The notes under the pieces are model-generated. The model was given only the letters and a program-made list of their open reading frames with translations, was not told the origin of the DNA and did not search any database. A program made the position numbers and the translations under genes. From CALANV01 sp036381615 (lineage in GTDB: Bacteria > Pseudomonadota > Alphaproteobacteria > CACIAM-22H2), in assembly GCA_036381615.1 (NCBI GenBank), contig DASVCL010000003.1, positions 34,988 through 98,987 on the forward strand: a stretch of DNA of 64,000 nt, in the 5' to 3' direction. Positions within the stretch are counted from its first letter, which is position 1; every line of letters begins with the position of its first letter. Positions 24,558 to 33,668 of the stretch are shown here, one piece after another.

Positions 24558-27289
24558 CCGCGGTCGAGCAGCGATTTCAACCGGTAGAGCGCGTCCAACG
24601 CCTCGCGCGGCGACATCTCGTCGGGATGGATGGCGCGCAAGGCCTCCTCGACGACGGATGGTGCCGCCGCCTGCGCCTGGGGAAGACCGCCCTTCGGACG
24701 CACGGCGCTGAACAGCGGCAGGTCTTCGGCCAGCCGGCTTACCGCGCTGGTATCCGCGCCGTTTTCCAGGGTTTTCAGCACCTGTTCGGCACGCTCGATC
24801 ACCGCCGGCGGCAGACCGGCCAGTTTCGCGACGTGAATGCCGTAGGACCGATCGGCCGCGCCGGGCACGACCTCGTGCAGGAACACGACGTCGCCCTGCC
24901 ACTCCTTGACCCGCATCGTGTAGCAGGCAAGTCCGGGGAGCTTGCCCGCGAGCGCGGTGAGTTCATGATAGTGGGTGGCGAACAGCGCGCGGCACCGGTT
25001 CACCTCGTGCAGATGTTCGACGCAGGCCCACGCGATCGACAACCCGTCATAGGTCGCCGTGCCCCGGCCGATTTCGTCGAGGATGACGAGCGAGCGCGTC
25101 CCCGCCTGGTTGAGGATCGCCGCGGTCTCGACCATTTCCACCATGAACGTCGACCGGCCGCGGGCAAGATCGTCGGCGGCGCCGACGCGGCTGAACAGCC
25201 GATCGACGACACCGATATGTGCACGGTCGGCGGGGACGTAGGACCCGATCTGCGCCAGGATCGCAATGAGCGCATTCTGACGGAGAAAGGTCGACTTGCC
25301 GGCCATGTTCGGACCGGTCAGCAGCCAGATGCGCGCCTCGCCGGTGCGATCAGCCCCCGATCCGTCCGCATCCGCCGCGAGACGGCAATCGTTCGCGACG
25401 AAGGCGGCGCCACCGGCGCTGGCAAGGGCCGCCTCCACGACGGGGTGACGCCCGCCGACGATATGGAAGCTGAGGCTCTCGTCCACCTCGGGGCGGCAGT
25501 AGCGACGCTCGACGGCGAGATCGGCAAGGGCGGCCGCGACGTCCAGGGCGGCGATCGCCGACGCGGCGCGCACGATCGCATCCGCATTCGACAGAACGTC
25601 CGTCGCGAGTTCGTTGAAGATCTCCATCTCGAGGGCGAGCGCCTTGTCGGCCGCCGACATGATGCTCTGTTCGAGCTGGCCGAGCTCCACGGTCGTGAAA
25701 CGCATCGCGCTCGCCAGAGTCTGGCGGTGAATGAAAGCCGGGTTGCCGGCGAGTTTGTCCGCGTGCGTCGGCGTCACCTCGATGTAGTAGCCGAGGACGT
25801 TGTTGTGACGAATCTTCAGGGATGGGACCTTCGTCTCGGCCGCATAACGCGTCTGCAATTCCGCGATCAGCCGGCGGCTGTCATCCCTGAGACGTCTGAG
25901 CTCGTCGAGCCGCTCCGAATACCCTGCCGCGATGAAGCCGCCGTCGCGCGCATCGACGGGCAGCTCCGCGGCGAGCGCCCGGGTCAGCCGCTCGACGAGC
26001 GGCGCATGGTCTCCGAGATCGCGGGCGCACGCGTTGATCCCGGCTGGCGTACCGGCGAGCCCTGCCACCGTGAGACACGATCGAATCCGGGGAATCGACG
26101 ACAGACAGTCGCGTATGGCGGCAAGATCACGCGGGCCACCACGCCCCAAGCCGATCCGGGACAACGCCCGCTCGACATCCGGCAGGCCGCGCAGAATCTC
26201 GCGCAGCTCGTCCCGCCGCCGGGCATCGTCGACGAAGAAGCCCACCATGTCGAGACGCGCCTCGATTGCACGCGGGTCCGTCAGCGGCGCGGCCAGATGC
26301 TGGGCGAGCCGGCGCGCCCCCGCGCCGGTCAAGGTCCGATCGATCGTCGCCAGCAGCGAACCGCGGCGCTGTCCCTCGAGCGTCTGTTCGAGTTCGAGAT
26401 TGCGACGCGTGGCCGGATCGATTTCGAGAAAGCCGCATTCGGCGACGCGAATCGGCGGCTTGAGCCGCGGCAGCCGTCCTTTCTGCGTCAGCTCGACATA
26501 GTCGACGAGACTGCCGCCCGCGGCGAGTTCGGCCCGCCCGAACGCACCGAAACCGTCCAGCGCCTTGACGCCGTACATGGCCTCGAGTCGCCGCCGGCCG
26601 TTCTCGCTGTCGAACCGGACCGAGGGCAGCGGCGTGAGTGCGCCTTTCCAGTCGTTCAGCTGAACCTTGACCTCGTCGCGGGCGAGCAACCGGTCGGGCA
26701 CGAGAATTTCGCCGGGCGCGACACGGGCGAGCGCGCTGGCAATGCCGGATGCGGCCAGCGGTTGCAGGAAGAAGTCGCCCGTCGACAGGTCGAGCCACGC
26801 AAAGCCAAGGGCGCCGTTCGACTCGGCGAGTGCCGCGAGATAGTTGTGCCGGCGCGCATCCAGCAGCGTCTCTTCGGTAAGGGTTCCGGGCGTGACGATG
26901 CGGACCACGTCCCGGCGGACGACGGCCTTCGAGCCACGCTTCTTCGCTTCCGACGGATCCTCGAGCTGTTCGCAGATGGCGACGCGAAAACCGTTCCGGA
27001 TGAGGCGCTGGAGATAGGCTTCGTACGCGTGCACGGGCACGCCGCACATCGGGATTTCTTCGCCGAGATGCTTGCCGCGTTTGGTCAGCGCGATATCCAG
27101 CGCCTTCGCGGCGACGACCGCGTCGTCGAAGAACAGTTCGTAGAAATCACCCATCCGATAGAACAGAAGGCAGCCGGGATGGGCGCGCTTGACCTCGAAA
27201 TACTGCGCCATCATCGGCGTGACGTCGGCATCCGCCGCAGCCGCGCGCGCCGGCGCGGCCGAATCGATATTGCTTCGGGCGTCGTGCAT
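24554..27289 (-). CDS. mutS: DNA mismatch repair protein MutS
   Basis: Mismatch-recognition ATPase, 911 residues. The N-terminal mismatch domain carries FYRMGDFYELFFDDA with the stacking Phe (residue about 47 in this numbering). The ATPase has Walker A TGPNMAGKSTFLRQ near residue 660 and LVILDEIGRGTATYDGLSIA with the Walker B and signature region, then ATHYHELTAL. Domain order and length are normal. Start is the ATG at 27289. The gene is divergent from the Gfo/Idh oxidoreductase; mutS, glnD and murJ are neighbours in many alphaproteobacteria. Confidence 0.97.
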   Translation of the reverse strand: MHDARSNIDSAAPARAAAADADVTPMMAQYFEVKRAHPGCLLFYRMGDFYELFFDDAVVAAKALDIALTKRGKHLGEEIPMCGVPVHAYEAYLQRLIRNGFRVAICEQLEDPSEAKKRGSKAVVRRDVVRIVTPGTLTEETLLDARRHNYLAALAESNGALGFAWLDLSTGDFFLQPLAASGIASALARVAPGEILVPDRLLARDEVKVQLNDWKGALTPLPSVRFDSENGRRRLEAMYGVKALDGFGAFGRAELAAGGSLVDYVELTQKGRLPRLKPPIRVAECGFLEIDPATRRNLELEQTLEGQRRGSLLATIDRTLTGAGARRLAQHLAAPLTDPRAIEARLDMVGFFVDDARRRDELREILRGLPDVERALSRIGLGRGGPRDLAAIRDCLSSIPRIRSCLTVAGLAGTPAGINACARDLGDHAPLVERLTRALAAELPVDARDGGFIAAGYSERLDELRRLRDDSRRLIAELQTRYAAETKVPSLKIRHNNVLGYYIEVTPTHADKLAGNPAFIHRQTLASAMRFTTVELGQLEQSIMSAADKALALEMEIFNELATDVLSNADAIVRAASAIAALDVAAALADLAVERRYCRPEVDESLSFHIVGGRHPVVEAALASAGGAAFVANDCRLAADADGSGADRTGEARIWLLTGPNMAGKSTFLRQNALIAILAQIGSYVPADRAHIGVVDRLFSRVGAADDLARGRSTFMVEMVETAAILNQAGTRSLVILDEIGRGTATYDGLSIAWACVEHLHEVNRCRALFATHYHELTALAGKLPGLACYTMRVKEWQGDVVFLHEVVPGAADRSYGIHVAKLAGLPPAVIERAEQVLKTLENGADTSAVSRLAEDLPLFSAVRPKGGLPQAQAAAPSVVEEALRAIHPDEMSPREALDALYRLKSLLDRG

Positions 27290-27377
27290 TGGTGCGCCAC
27301 TTATTGCGCAGCCGGCCCGTTGTTCGCAAGCCGTCGCGGCCGCTATCTATGTTGAACCGATAAGCGGGAGAAAACGC

Positions 27378-28412
27378 ATGAAAAAGACGAATTTCGCCAT
27401 CGTCGGCCTCGGCATGGCGGTCGGGCCGCACGCGAAGAGCTTTCTCGACCTCGCCGACCGGGCGAGCGTGCTTTACGCCTATAGCCCGAGCCTGGCGCGC
27501 CGGCAGGCGTTCGCGGCAAATTTCCCGTTCCCGCTTGCCGACAGCCTCGACCGGATCCTGAACGACCCGGCGGTCGATGTCGTGAGCATCCTGACGCCGC
27601 CCAATACGCACCTGGAGCTGGTCAGGCAGTGCGCGGCGGCCGGCAAGCACGTTCTGCTCGAAAAGCCGCTCGAGATCACGCTCGAACGCGCCCGCGAGCT
27701 GGTCGACACCTGCCGGCGTGCCGGGGTGCGGCTGGGCGTAATGCTGCAGCATCGCTTCCGCCCCGCCGTGATGCGCCTGTCCGAGGTCCTGCGCACGGGT
27801 TTGCTGGGCGAGATCGCAGGCGCCAGCACGTCGATCCGCCTGTGGCGGCCGCAAAGCTATTACGACGTCCCGGGCCGCGGCACCAAGGCACGCGATGGCG
27901 GCGGCGTGCTGCTGACCCAAGGCATTCATACCTTGGACGTGATGCTGAGTCTGGCCGGGCCGGCCGTCGAGGTCATGGCCTATGCGACGACGTCACCGCT
28001 GCACCGGATGGAGACCGAAGATCTTGTGGCCGGCGCAATCAGGTTCGCGAACGGTGCTCTCGGCACGATCGATGCGACGACCGCCGCCTTTCCCGGCTTT
28101 CCGGAACGGGTGGAGCTGATAGGCCGCAACGGCACGGCGATCCTTACCGGCACCGCGCTCGACGTATTCTGGCACGACGGCCGCACGGAGCACGTCGAGC
28201 CCGACCCGAGCCCCGGCGGCACCGGCGCCGACCCGATGGCGTTCCCGAACGACTGGCATCGCGCCCTCATCGCGGACTTCATCGATGCCGTCCAGACCGG
28301 CCGCGAGCCGCGCGTGAGTGGCGCCGTGGCCCTGCATGTCCATTACCTGATCGACGCAATACTGCAGTCGGCCGCGGAGAGGCGGCCCGTGCGGCTTCTG
28401 ACCGACACCTGA
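27378..28412 (+). CDS. Gfo/Idh/MocA-family oxidoreductase
   Basis: NAD(P)-dependent sugar-type dehydrogenase of 344 residues. The Rossmann fold starts MKKTNFAIVGLGMAVGPHAK; the family EKP motif is in HVLLEKPLEITLERA near residue 95, and the C-terminal domain carries GGVLLTQGIHTLDVML with the conserved catalytic-region His. The ATG has GGGAG seven bases ahead. Substrate cannot be told from sequence; no sugar operon is adjacent, although a polyprenyl-pentose locus lies 29 kb away. It borders the accessory stretch to its right. Confidence 0.85.
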   Translation: MKKTNFAIVGLGMAVGPHAKSFLDLADRASVLYAYSPSLARRQAFAANFPFPLADSLDRILNDPAVDVVSILTPPNTHLELVRQCAAAGKHVLLEKPLEITLERARELVDTCRRAGVRLGVMLQHRFRPAVMRLSEVLRTGLLGEIAGASTSIRLWRPQSYYDVPGRGTKARDGGGVLLTQGIHTLDVMLSLAGPAVEVMAYATTSPLHRMETEDLVAGAIRFANGALGTIDATTAAFPGFPERVELIGRNGTAILTGTALDVFWHDGRTEHVEPDPSPGGTGADPMAFPNDWHRALIADFIDAVQTGREPRVSGAVALHVHYLIDAILQSAAERRPVRLLTDT

Positions 28413-28667
28413 CCGCAACCCCGGTTCAGGCAGGCCCTGGGCGATCGTTGTGACGCGGCGGTTTCTCCCTCCATCTATTCGGTACGGAAGCGGCAATCAC
28501 AAGATGTGGCAGCGACGGTCCGGAATAGCGCCCCGCTTCCGGCGGCATCAGATCGACACCACCGATCTGCAGTTGGTTTTCCGGCAAAGATTCGACAACC
28601 CTAACCAGAAAACCTGTTATAAAATGCGGTACGAGTCTGAGGCTTATGCCATCTGGGGGGACGGGGT

Positions 28668-29461
28668 ATGCCGCGCGATCTGTGGGACATCGGCCGCAAA
28701 GTTGCATACAATCCGAGCTGGGGAAAACGCATCCTCCACTCGTCATTCGCCGATCCATTCCGACGCAAGTCGGTTTCCCGGATCGGCACGATGGTAATCA
28801 AGGGCGCGATCACGTTCATCCCGGTGCCCGCCATCGCGAAGGACATCATCAGCACGGCCGTGGAAAAGGGGCTCCAGTTCGCGCGCAAAAGCAGCTTGAA
28901 TACAAGAAGAACAAGCACCAGACCGGCGATATGGCCCACAAGGTCAAATGGGGCTGGAAGGACCTCGACCTCGAGGACATGGACCGCTACCGCTGGAAGG
29001 TAAAGCATGCCGCAGACATGCTAAAGGAAGCGGTCGATACGTTGATCCAGAACGCCCCGGTAACCGCTTCGATCTGCAACGACGTCGTGCGCGCCATATC
29101 GAAGAAAGAGTATCTGGACAAGCGGATTCAGAAGATCCGGGAGCAACTCGAGATCACGACGCAGCTCTGCACGTTGACGGATCAGTGGCTGACGCAGATC
29201 GAGCAGTGGGTCCAGACCAACAACTATCAGGAAATACTCGAATCCTTCGCCAGGGTGGCGCAACAGCTTCCGGACAATGATGAACAGCACATGAAGTGTG
29301 ACAAGGAGTATTGCGCCCACGGCGACAAGGCCCGGTTCTGGGATAAAAATCCGAAACTCACCGCCGGGGTCGCCCTCGTCACGAAACATCTGGTTGATTT
29401 CGCGCCGGGCCCGCTCAACAAGGACACCTACAGCAGCGACCACTACACGAAGGTCGACTAG
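28668..29461 (+). pseudogene. Unknown accessory gene split by a -1 frameshift
   Basis: The first part reads from the ATG at 28668 (MPRDLWDIGRKVAYNPSWGK) through a hydrophobic helix (GAITFIPVPAIAKDIIST) to about 28890. Coding quality then passes to the frame one base back, which continues (QLEYKKNKHQTGDMAHKVKW) to the TAG at 29461. The join is at a four-A run (28887-28890); one extra A would give a continuous 264-residue protein. Outside the join each frame turns into arginine/threonine-rich noise, so a frameshift fits better than two overlapping genes. A separate gene from the ATG at 28931 remains possible. The body is lysine-rich, helical and lower in GC (about 50-62 % in sampled lines) than its neighbours. 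I recognise no family. Confidence 0.6.
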
Positions 29462-29561
29462 ATCAGCCGCGCGCCAGCCCGCCGTTCGCTTCCGGGACGT
29501 TCAGGCGACGCTCGCCCGCTGCTCGAACCGGGTGGCGCCAATCGCAGACAAGCTTTTCCAT

Positions 29562-29601
29562 CAAGGCCCTCGCGCCGGGCCTGGCCGGCGCGAGGGCCTT
29601 G
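29562..29601 (+). terminator. Strong hairpin, likely terminator of the frameshifted gene
   Basis: Perfect 17-base arms (29562-29578 and 29585-29601, beginning CAAGGCCCTCG) enclose a six-base loop, followed by CTCTTTG. The stem is exceptional in strength; the T-tract is short. It lies 100 bases past the stop of the frameshifted gene and 108 before the DUF2971 gene, so it may insulate the two. I see nothing else in 29462-29708. Confidence 0.65.
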
Positions 29602-29708
29602 CTCTTTGAAGGCCATGATCTTTTCAGAGTCCCTTGCTGGGTGATCCGGCGGCGATTGGCGCGTTATTGACCTGCCCGACGTCAAAACCGGCAGGCAATA
29701 ACGGCACG

Positions 29709-30494
29709 ATGCAAGAGCTGACGCAGAGCTTCGCAACCCTGGCCGCCGGCCGTCATCCGGCCTTCTGCGCGCCGCGCAATGCGGAAGCGCGGATCTGGCG
29801 CTATCTCGATTTTCCGAAACTCGTCTGGTTTCTCGACTCGCAGCGGCTGGCGATGCCGCATTGCCGGATGATGGAGGATCCGTTCGAGGGCACGACGCCG
29901 GAAGGGCTCCTGAGACGACTGGAAGCCCGGATTGAGGCGGCCAGCGAGGCCGCGCGCCAGACCTTGGAACGAAATCTCGGACGGCTGCGGGAGCTGGCCG
30001 CCGACCTTAAGGGCGGCTACTTCATCAGTTCGTGGCACATGAACGACGTCGAGTCGGAGGCCATGTGGAAGCTGTTCAGCTCCCCCAACGACGGAGTGGC
30101 GTTGGTGTCGACCTACGCGCGGCTGCGAGCGGCCCTGCCGGATTATGTCGGCATCGGGCTTGTCCGCTACATCGATTACACGGCCGAGACGCTCCCCGGA
30201 CTCGACATGTTCCATTGGGTCATGCACAAGCGGAAGAGTTTCGAGCATGAGCGCGAAATCCGCGCGGTCGCGTCCTGGCACACGCCCGATGAATTCGGTG
30301 GCGATCAGATCCGCGCCCAATCCGACGCCTATGGGTATTATCCCCGCGTCGACGTCGCGGCGCTCGTTACATCCGTATACGTCCATCCGCTCGCCCAGGA
30401 CTGGTTCGTGGATCTCGTCCGGCGAATTGTCGTGCGCTTCGAATTCGACTTCCCCGTGTACCGGTCGGAACTTTCGGCAAAACCCCTCTTTTGA
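29709..30494 (+). CDS. DUF2971-family protein
   Basis: A 261-residue cytoplasmic protein. Family signatures are GGYFISSWHMNDVESEAMW around residue 103 (the S-x-W/F ... ES-x-x-MW block) and KRKSFEHEREIRAVASW near 175, both conserved in DUF2971. Biochemical function of the family is unknown; members are scattered, often near mobile or phage-defence genes. I start at the ATG of MQELTQSF; a TTG frame about 25 codons upstream has no support. It follows the lower-GC frameshifted gene and precedes maeB, so it may belong to the same inserted segment, although its own GC is close to the chromosome average. Confidence 0.75.
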   Translation: MQELTQSFATLAAGRHPAFCAPRNAEARIWRYLDFPKLVWFLDSQRLAMPHCRMMEDPFEGTTPEGLLRRLEARIEAASEAARQTLERNLGRLRELAADLKGGYFISSWHMNDVESEAMWKLFSSPNDGVALVSTYARLRAALPDYVGIGLVRYIDYTAETLPGLDMFHWVMHKRKSFEHEREIRAVASWHTPDEFGGDQIRAQSDAYGYYPRVDVAALVTSVYVHPLAQDWFVDLVRRIVVRFEFDFPVYRSELSAKPLF

Positions 30495-30620
30495 CTTCAT
30501 CGCGCCGAAACTTTTGGCGTGGTGGAGTCTTCATCCGCTTTGACGGCGTCACAGCCGGGCCCTTAACATGACGCCAAAGCCTTAGGGCCTTTGGGGAAAC
30601 GCCACTTACGGAACTTGACG

Positions 30621-32900
30621 ATGACCACGACCGCCCATGTCACGGAGGAAGATGCCCTCCTGTTCCACTCCCGCGGCCGAACGGGCAAGCTCGAGATCAG
30701 TCCGACCAAGCCGCTGACGACCCAACGCGATCTGTCGCTGGCGTATTCCCCGGGCGTCGCTTGGCCGTGCCTTCGCATCGCCAAGAACCCGGATTTCGCC
30801 TACGACTATACCGCGAAAGGCAATCTTGTCGCCGTGATCTCGAACGGCACGGCCGTTCTGGGATTGGGCGATTTGGGCGCCGTCGGCGCCAAGCCCGTCA
30901 TGGAAGGCAAGGCGTGCCTGTTCAAGCGCTTCGCCGACGTCGACGCCTTCGACCTCGAGATCGATACCAAGAACGTCGACGAGTTCGTCAACTGCGTCCG
31001 CTTCCTTCACCCGGCGTTCGGTGGCATCAATCTGGAGGACATCAAGGCGCCCGAATGCTTCATCATCGAGCAGCGCCTGCGCGAGCTCCTCGACATCCCG
31101 GTATTTCATGACGATCAGCACGGCACGGCGATCGTCGCCATTGCCGGCTTGATCAATGCACTCGACCTGACGGGACGCGACCTCAAGACGATCAAGATGG
31201 TCGTCAATGGGGCGGGTGCCGCCTCGATCGCCTGCGTCGAACTGTTGAAGTCGATGGGCCTGCCGCACGACAACGTCGTGCTGTGCGACACCAAGGGCGT
31301 CATCTACAAGGGCCGCACCGAGTCGATGAACCAGTGGAAATCGGCCCATGCGGTGGACACCAAGGCACGCACGCTGGCGGAAGCGCTGGAGGGGGCCGAC
31401 GTGTTCTTCGGGCTTTCCGCCAAGGGCGTCGTCGACCGTAAGATGGTTCAGTCGATGGCCGACAAGCCGATCATCTTCGCGATGGCGAATCCCGACCCGG
31501 AGATCACGCCCGAAGAGGCCAAGGCGGCACGCCCCGACGCGATCATCGCGACGGGCCGCTCCGACTATCCGAACCAGGTCAACAACGTCCTGGGGTTCCC
31601 GTACATCTTCCGCGGCGCGCTCGACGTGCGGGCACGCACCATCAACGATGCGATGAAGATCGCCGCCGCCGAGGCCCTGGCCACGCTGGCGCGCGAGGAT
31701 GTACCGGACGAGCTGGATGCCGCTTATGCGGGCCGACGCCTGCGCTACGGGCCCGATTACATCCTGCCGGTGCCGTTCGACCCGCGCCTCATCTCGGTCG
31801 TGCCGGCCGCGGTCGCGAAGGCGGCCATGGACACGGGCGTCGCACGCAAGCCGATCCCGGACATGAAGGCATATCGCCGGCAGCTGTCGACCCGGCGAGA
31901 TCCGACGGCGGCGATGCTCGACCTCACCTACGAAGAGGTCCGCAACAATCCGCCGCGCCGCGTCGTGTTCGCGGAGGGCGAGGAAGAGAAAGTAATCCGC
32001 GCCGCCGTGGCGTTCCGCAACGCCGGCTATGGCACACCCGTGCTGGTCGGACGCAGCGAGCGGATCGAGGCGACGCTGAAGGCGATGGGCCTGTCCAGGA
32101 TCGCCGACCTCGAGATCCACAACGCGCGCGTGTCGCAGAACAACCAACGCTATACGGAGTACCTGCACGCGCGCCTGCAACGGCAGGGCTTCCTGTGGCG
32201 CGATTGCCAACGGCTCGTCAATCAGGACCGCAACGTATTCGCCGCGCTGATGGTCGCGTGCGGCAATGCGGATGCCATGGTCACCGGCGTCACGCGCAGC
32301 TATCACGTTGCGCTCAAGGACGTGCGCCGCGTTCTGCCCGCGGCGCCCGGCAAGCGCGTCATGGGTCTGTCGATCGTGATGGCACGCGGTCATACCGTGT
32401 TCATGGCGGATACGACGGTTCATGAACGGCCGACGCCGGAGGAACTGGCCGACATCGCGATCCAGACCGCCGCCAAGGCTCGCGCGCTCGGGCACGAGCC
32501 GCGCGTCGCGTTCCTTTCATTCTCCACCTTCGGCCAGCCGCCGCTCGACACGCTGGCATCGGTCCGCGCGGCAGTGACCGAACTCGACCGCCGTCAGGTG
32601 GATTTCGAGTATGACGGCGATCTCAGCGCCGAGGTGGCGCTCGACCATCATCTGATGCGGACGCTCTATCCGTTCTGTCGGCTGTCCGGCCCTGCCAACG
32701 TCCTGATCATGCCCGGTCTGCATTCGGCGAACATTTCGAGCCAGCTGCTGCAGAAGCTTGGCGGCGGTACCCAGATCGGGCCGCTCCTCGTCGGCCTGTC
32801 CAAGCCGGCGCAGATCGTTCAGATCGGCGCCAGCGTCGGCGATCTTGTGAACATGGCCGTGCTCGCCGCGCACGAGGCAAACATCGCCGCGCGGGACTGA
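30621..32900 (+). CDS. maeB: NADP-dependent malic enzyme with C-terminal PTA-like domain
   Basis: Decarboxylates malate to pyruvate with NADPH production. The 759-residue protein has the three-part MaeB layout. A malic N-domain comes first (SLAYSPGVAWPCL near residue 38, FHDDQHGTAI near 160). The NAD-binding domain follows (MVVNGAGAASIACVELLKSM near 195, GLSAKGVVDRKMV). From about residue 440 comes a phosphotransacetylase-like domain, regulatory and lacking known catalysis (PPRRVVFAEGEEEKVIRAAV onward). Start is the ATG of MTTTAHVTEEDALLFH; ten upstream codons are not conserved. A small GC-rich inverted repeat precedes it. Confidence 0.95.
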   Translation: MTTTAHVTEEDALLFHSRGRTGKLEISPTKPLTTQRDLSLAYSPGVAWPCLRIAKNPDFAYDYTAKGNLVAVISNGTAVLGLGDLGAVGAKPVMEGKACLFKRFADVDAFDLEIDTKNVDEFVNCVRFLHPAFGGINLEDIKAPECFIIEQRLRELLDIPVFHDDQHGTAIVAIAGLINALDLTGRDLKTIKMVVNGAGAASIACVELLKSMGLPHDNVVLCDTKGVIYKGRTESMNQWKSAHAVDTKARTLAEALEGADVFFGLSAKGVVDRKMVQSMADKPIIFAMANPDPEITPEEAKAARPDAIIATGRSDYPNQVNNVLGFPYIFRGALDVRARTINDAMKIAAAEALATLAREDVPDELDAAYAGRRLRYGPDYILPVPFDPRLISVVPAAVAKAAMDTGVARKPIPDMKAYRRQLSTRRDPTAAMLDLTYEEVRNNPPRRVVFAEGEEEKVIRAAVAFRNAGYGTPVLVGRSERIEATLKAMGLSRIADLEIHNARVSQNNQRYTEYLHARLQRQGFLWRDCQRLVNQDRNVFAALMVACGNADAMVTGVTRSYHVALKDVRRVLPAAPGKRVMGLSIVMARGHTVFMADTTVHERPTPEELADIAIQTAAKARALGHEPRVAFLSFSTFGQPPLDTLASVRAAVTELDRRQVDFEYDGDLSAEVALDHHLMRTLYPFCRLSGPANVLIMPGLHSANISSQLLQKLGGGTQIGPLLVGLSKPAQIVQIGASVGDLVNMAVLAAHEANIAARD

Positions 32901-32945
32901 TCGGCGACCGAAACCAGACGGAAGGTGATGCGGGCTGGGCGGCGA

Positions 32946-33341
32946 TCAGGCCGCGCGACGGGTCTGCGCCCGCTCGATCATCACCCGTAGCTTCGATTCG
33001 AGCTGCTTGGGCGTGAAAGGCTTGACGATATAGGCCGAAACCCCGGCGGCAACCGCCGCACGGATGGCATCGGCATCGGCATTGCCCGTAACCATCAGAA
33101 AAGGGATGTCCGCGTCGACCGCACGCACCCGCTGCAACAGTTCGAGGCCGCTCATCTCCGGCATGACCCAGTCGCAGACGATCATGTCGATCTTGCCGGA
33201 GAAGACGGCCAGGGCATCGGGCCCGTTCTCTGCTTCCGTGACGTCGCGAATTCTCATCTGCCTGAGCACCGTGCGGATCAGCTGGCGCATGACGGGCTGA
33301 TCCTCGACGACGAGCACGCGCAGCTCTTCGGGTTGGCGCAT
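32946..33341 (-). CDS. CheY-like single-domain response regulator
   Basis: 131 residues consisting only of a receiver domain. The phosphoacceptor is Asp57 in MIVCDWVMPEMSGLELL; the acidic pair is in VVEDQPVMRQLI, the conserved Thr in PFLMVTGNA and the Lys in AYIVKPFTPKQLE. There is no output domain, so it probably acts by protein contact. No histidine kinase or chemotaxis gene is adjacent. It is divergent from typA and convergent with maeB. Confidence 0.88.
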   Translation of the reverse strand: MRQPEELRVLVVEDQPVMRQLIRTVLRQMRIRDVTEAENGPDALAVFSGKIDMIVCDWVMPEMSGLELLQRVRAVDADIPFLMVTGNADADAIRAAVAAGVSAYIVKPFTPKQLESKLRVMIERAQTRRAA

Positions 33342-33668
33342 GATGCTGTTCCAGGGACCGGGGACCGGGTTCTCCTATCAAATGCCGTGCCACGCGTGAC
33401 GACCCGATTTTTGCCGGAGATTCCGGGAGCATCGCCTGGCGCCCCCGGCGCAGGTCGCAAAATGCGACGCACGGCGCCAGCCGTGTCGCAAATTGCGGCG
33501 CGGAAGCCGCCATGCGGCCGCCGCATCGACAGATTTTCGGTCAAAGGGCGGCCGGACCTCCTTCCAGAACGACCGCGGAACGACTATATATTGCGCCGCA
33601 ATAAGGACCGGGCCGAACAGGCGGGCTCGGTCCTTGCTTGTTTGGCGCCTGCAGCCCCGATACCGAGC
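33342..33668 (+). other. Divergent intergenic region ahead of typA
   Basis: 327 bases between the response regulator and typA with no gene. A possible typA promoter is a TATATT-type -10 around 33587-33592 with a weak CTTCCA-like -35 about 18 bases upstream. A hairpin at 33603-33635 follows. The left part should hold the response-regulator promoter, but no boxes stand out there. Confidence 0.4.
33603..33635 (+). promoter_or_regulatory. Hairpin in the typA leader
   Basis: Arms 33603-33614 (AAGGACCGGGCC) and 33624-33635 (GGCTCGGTCCTT) form 12 pairs including one G-U, with a nine-base loop, followed by GCTTGTTTGG. It ends 33 bases before the typA ATG and lies just after the putative -10, so it would be in the transcript leader. 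It resembles an attenuator or a weak terminator; no riboswitch class is recognised. Confidence 0.5.

Noticed and set aside
24626..27355. A 909-codon open frame antisense to mutS.
   Set aside because: Frame is a GC-driven mirror of mutS; its product has no recognisable domain and is rich in R, G, D and H as expected for an antisense frame.
28601..29008. A minus-strand frame of about 135 codons with a leucine/valine-rich segment in the accessory region.
   Set aside because: The hydrophobic stretch is the mirror of a lysine-rich coding region on the plus strand; the plus-strand frames have better coding character.
30606..32495. A 629-codon open frame antisense to maeB.
   Set aside because: maeB motifs are complete on the plus strand; the mirror frame shows only biased composition.
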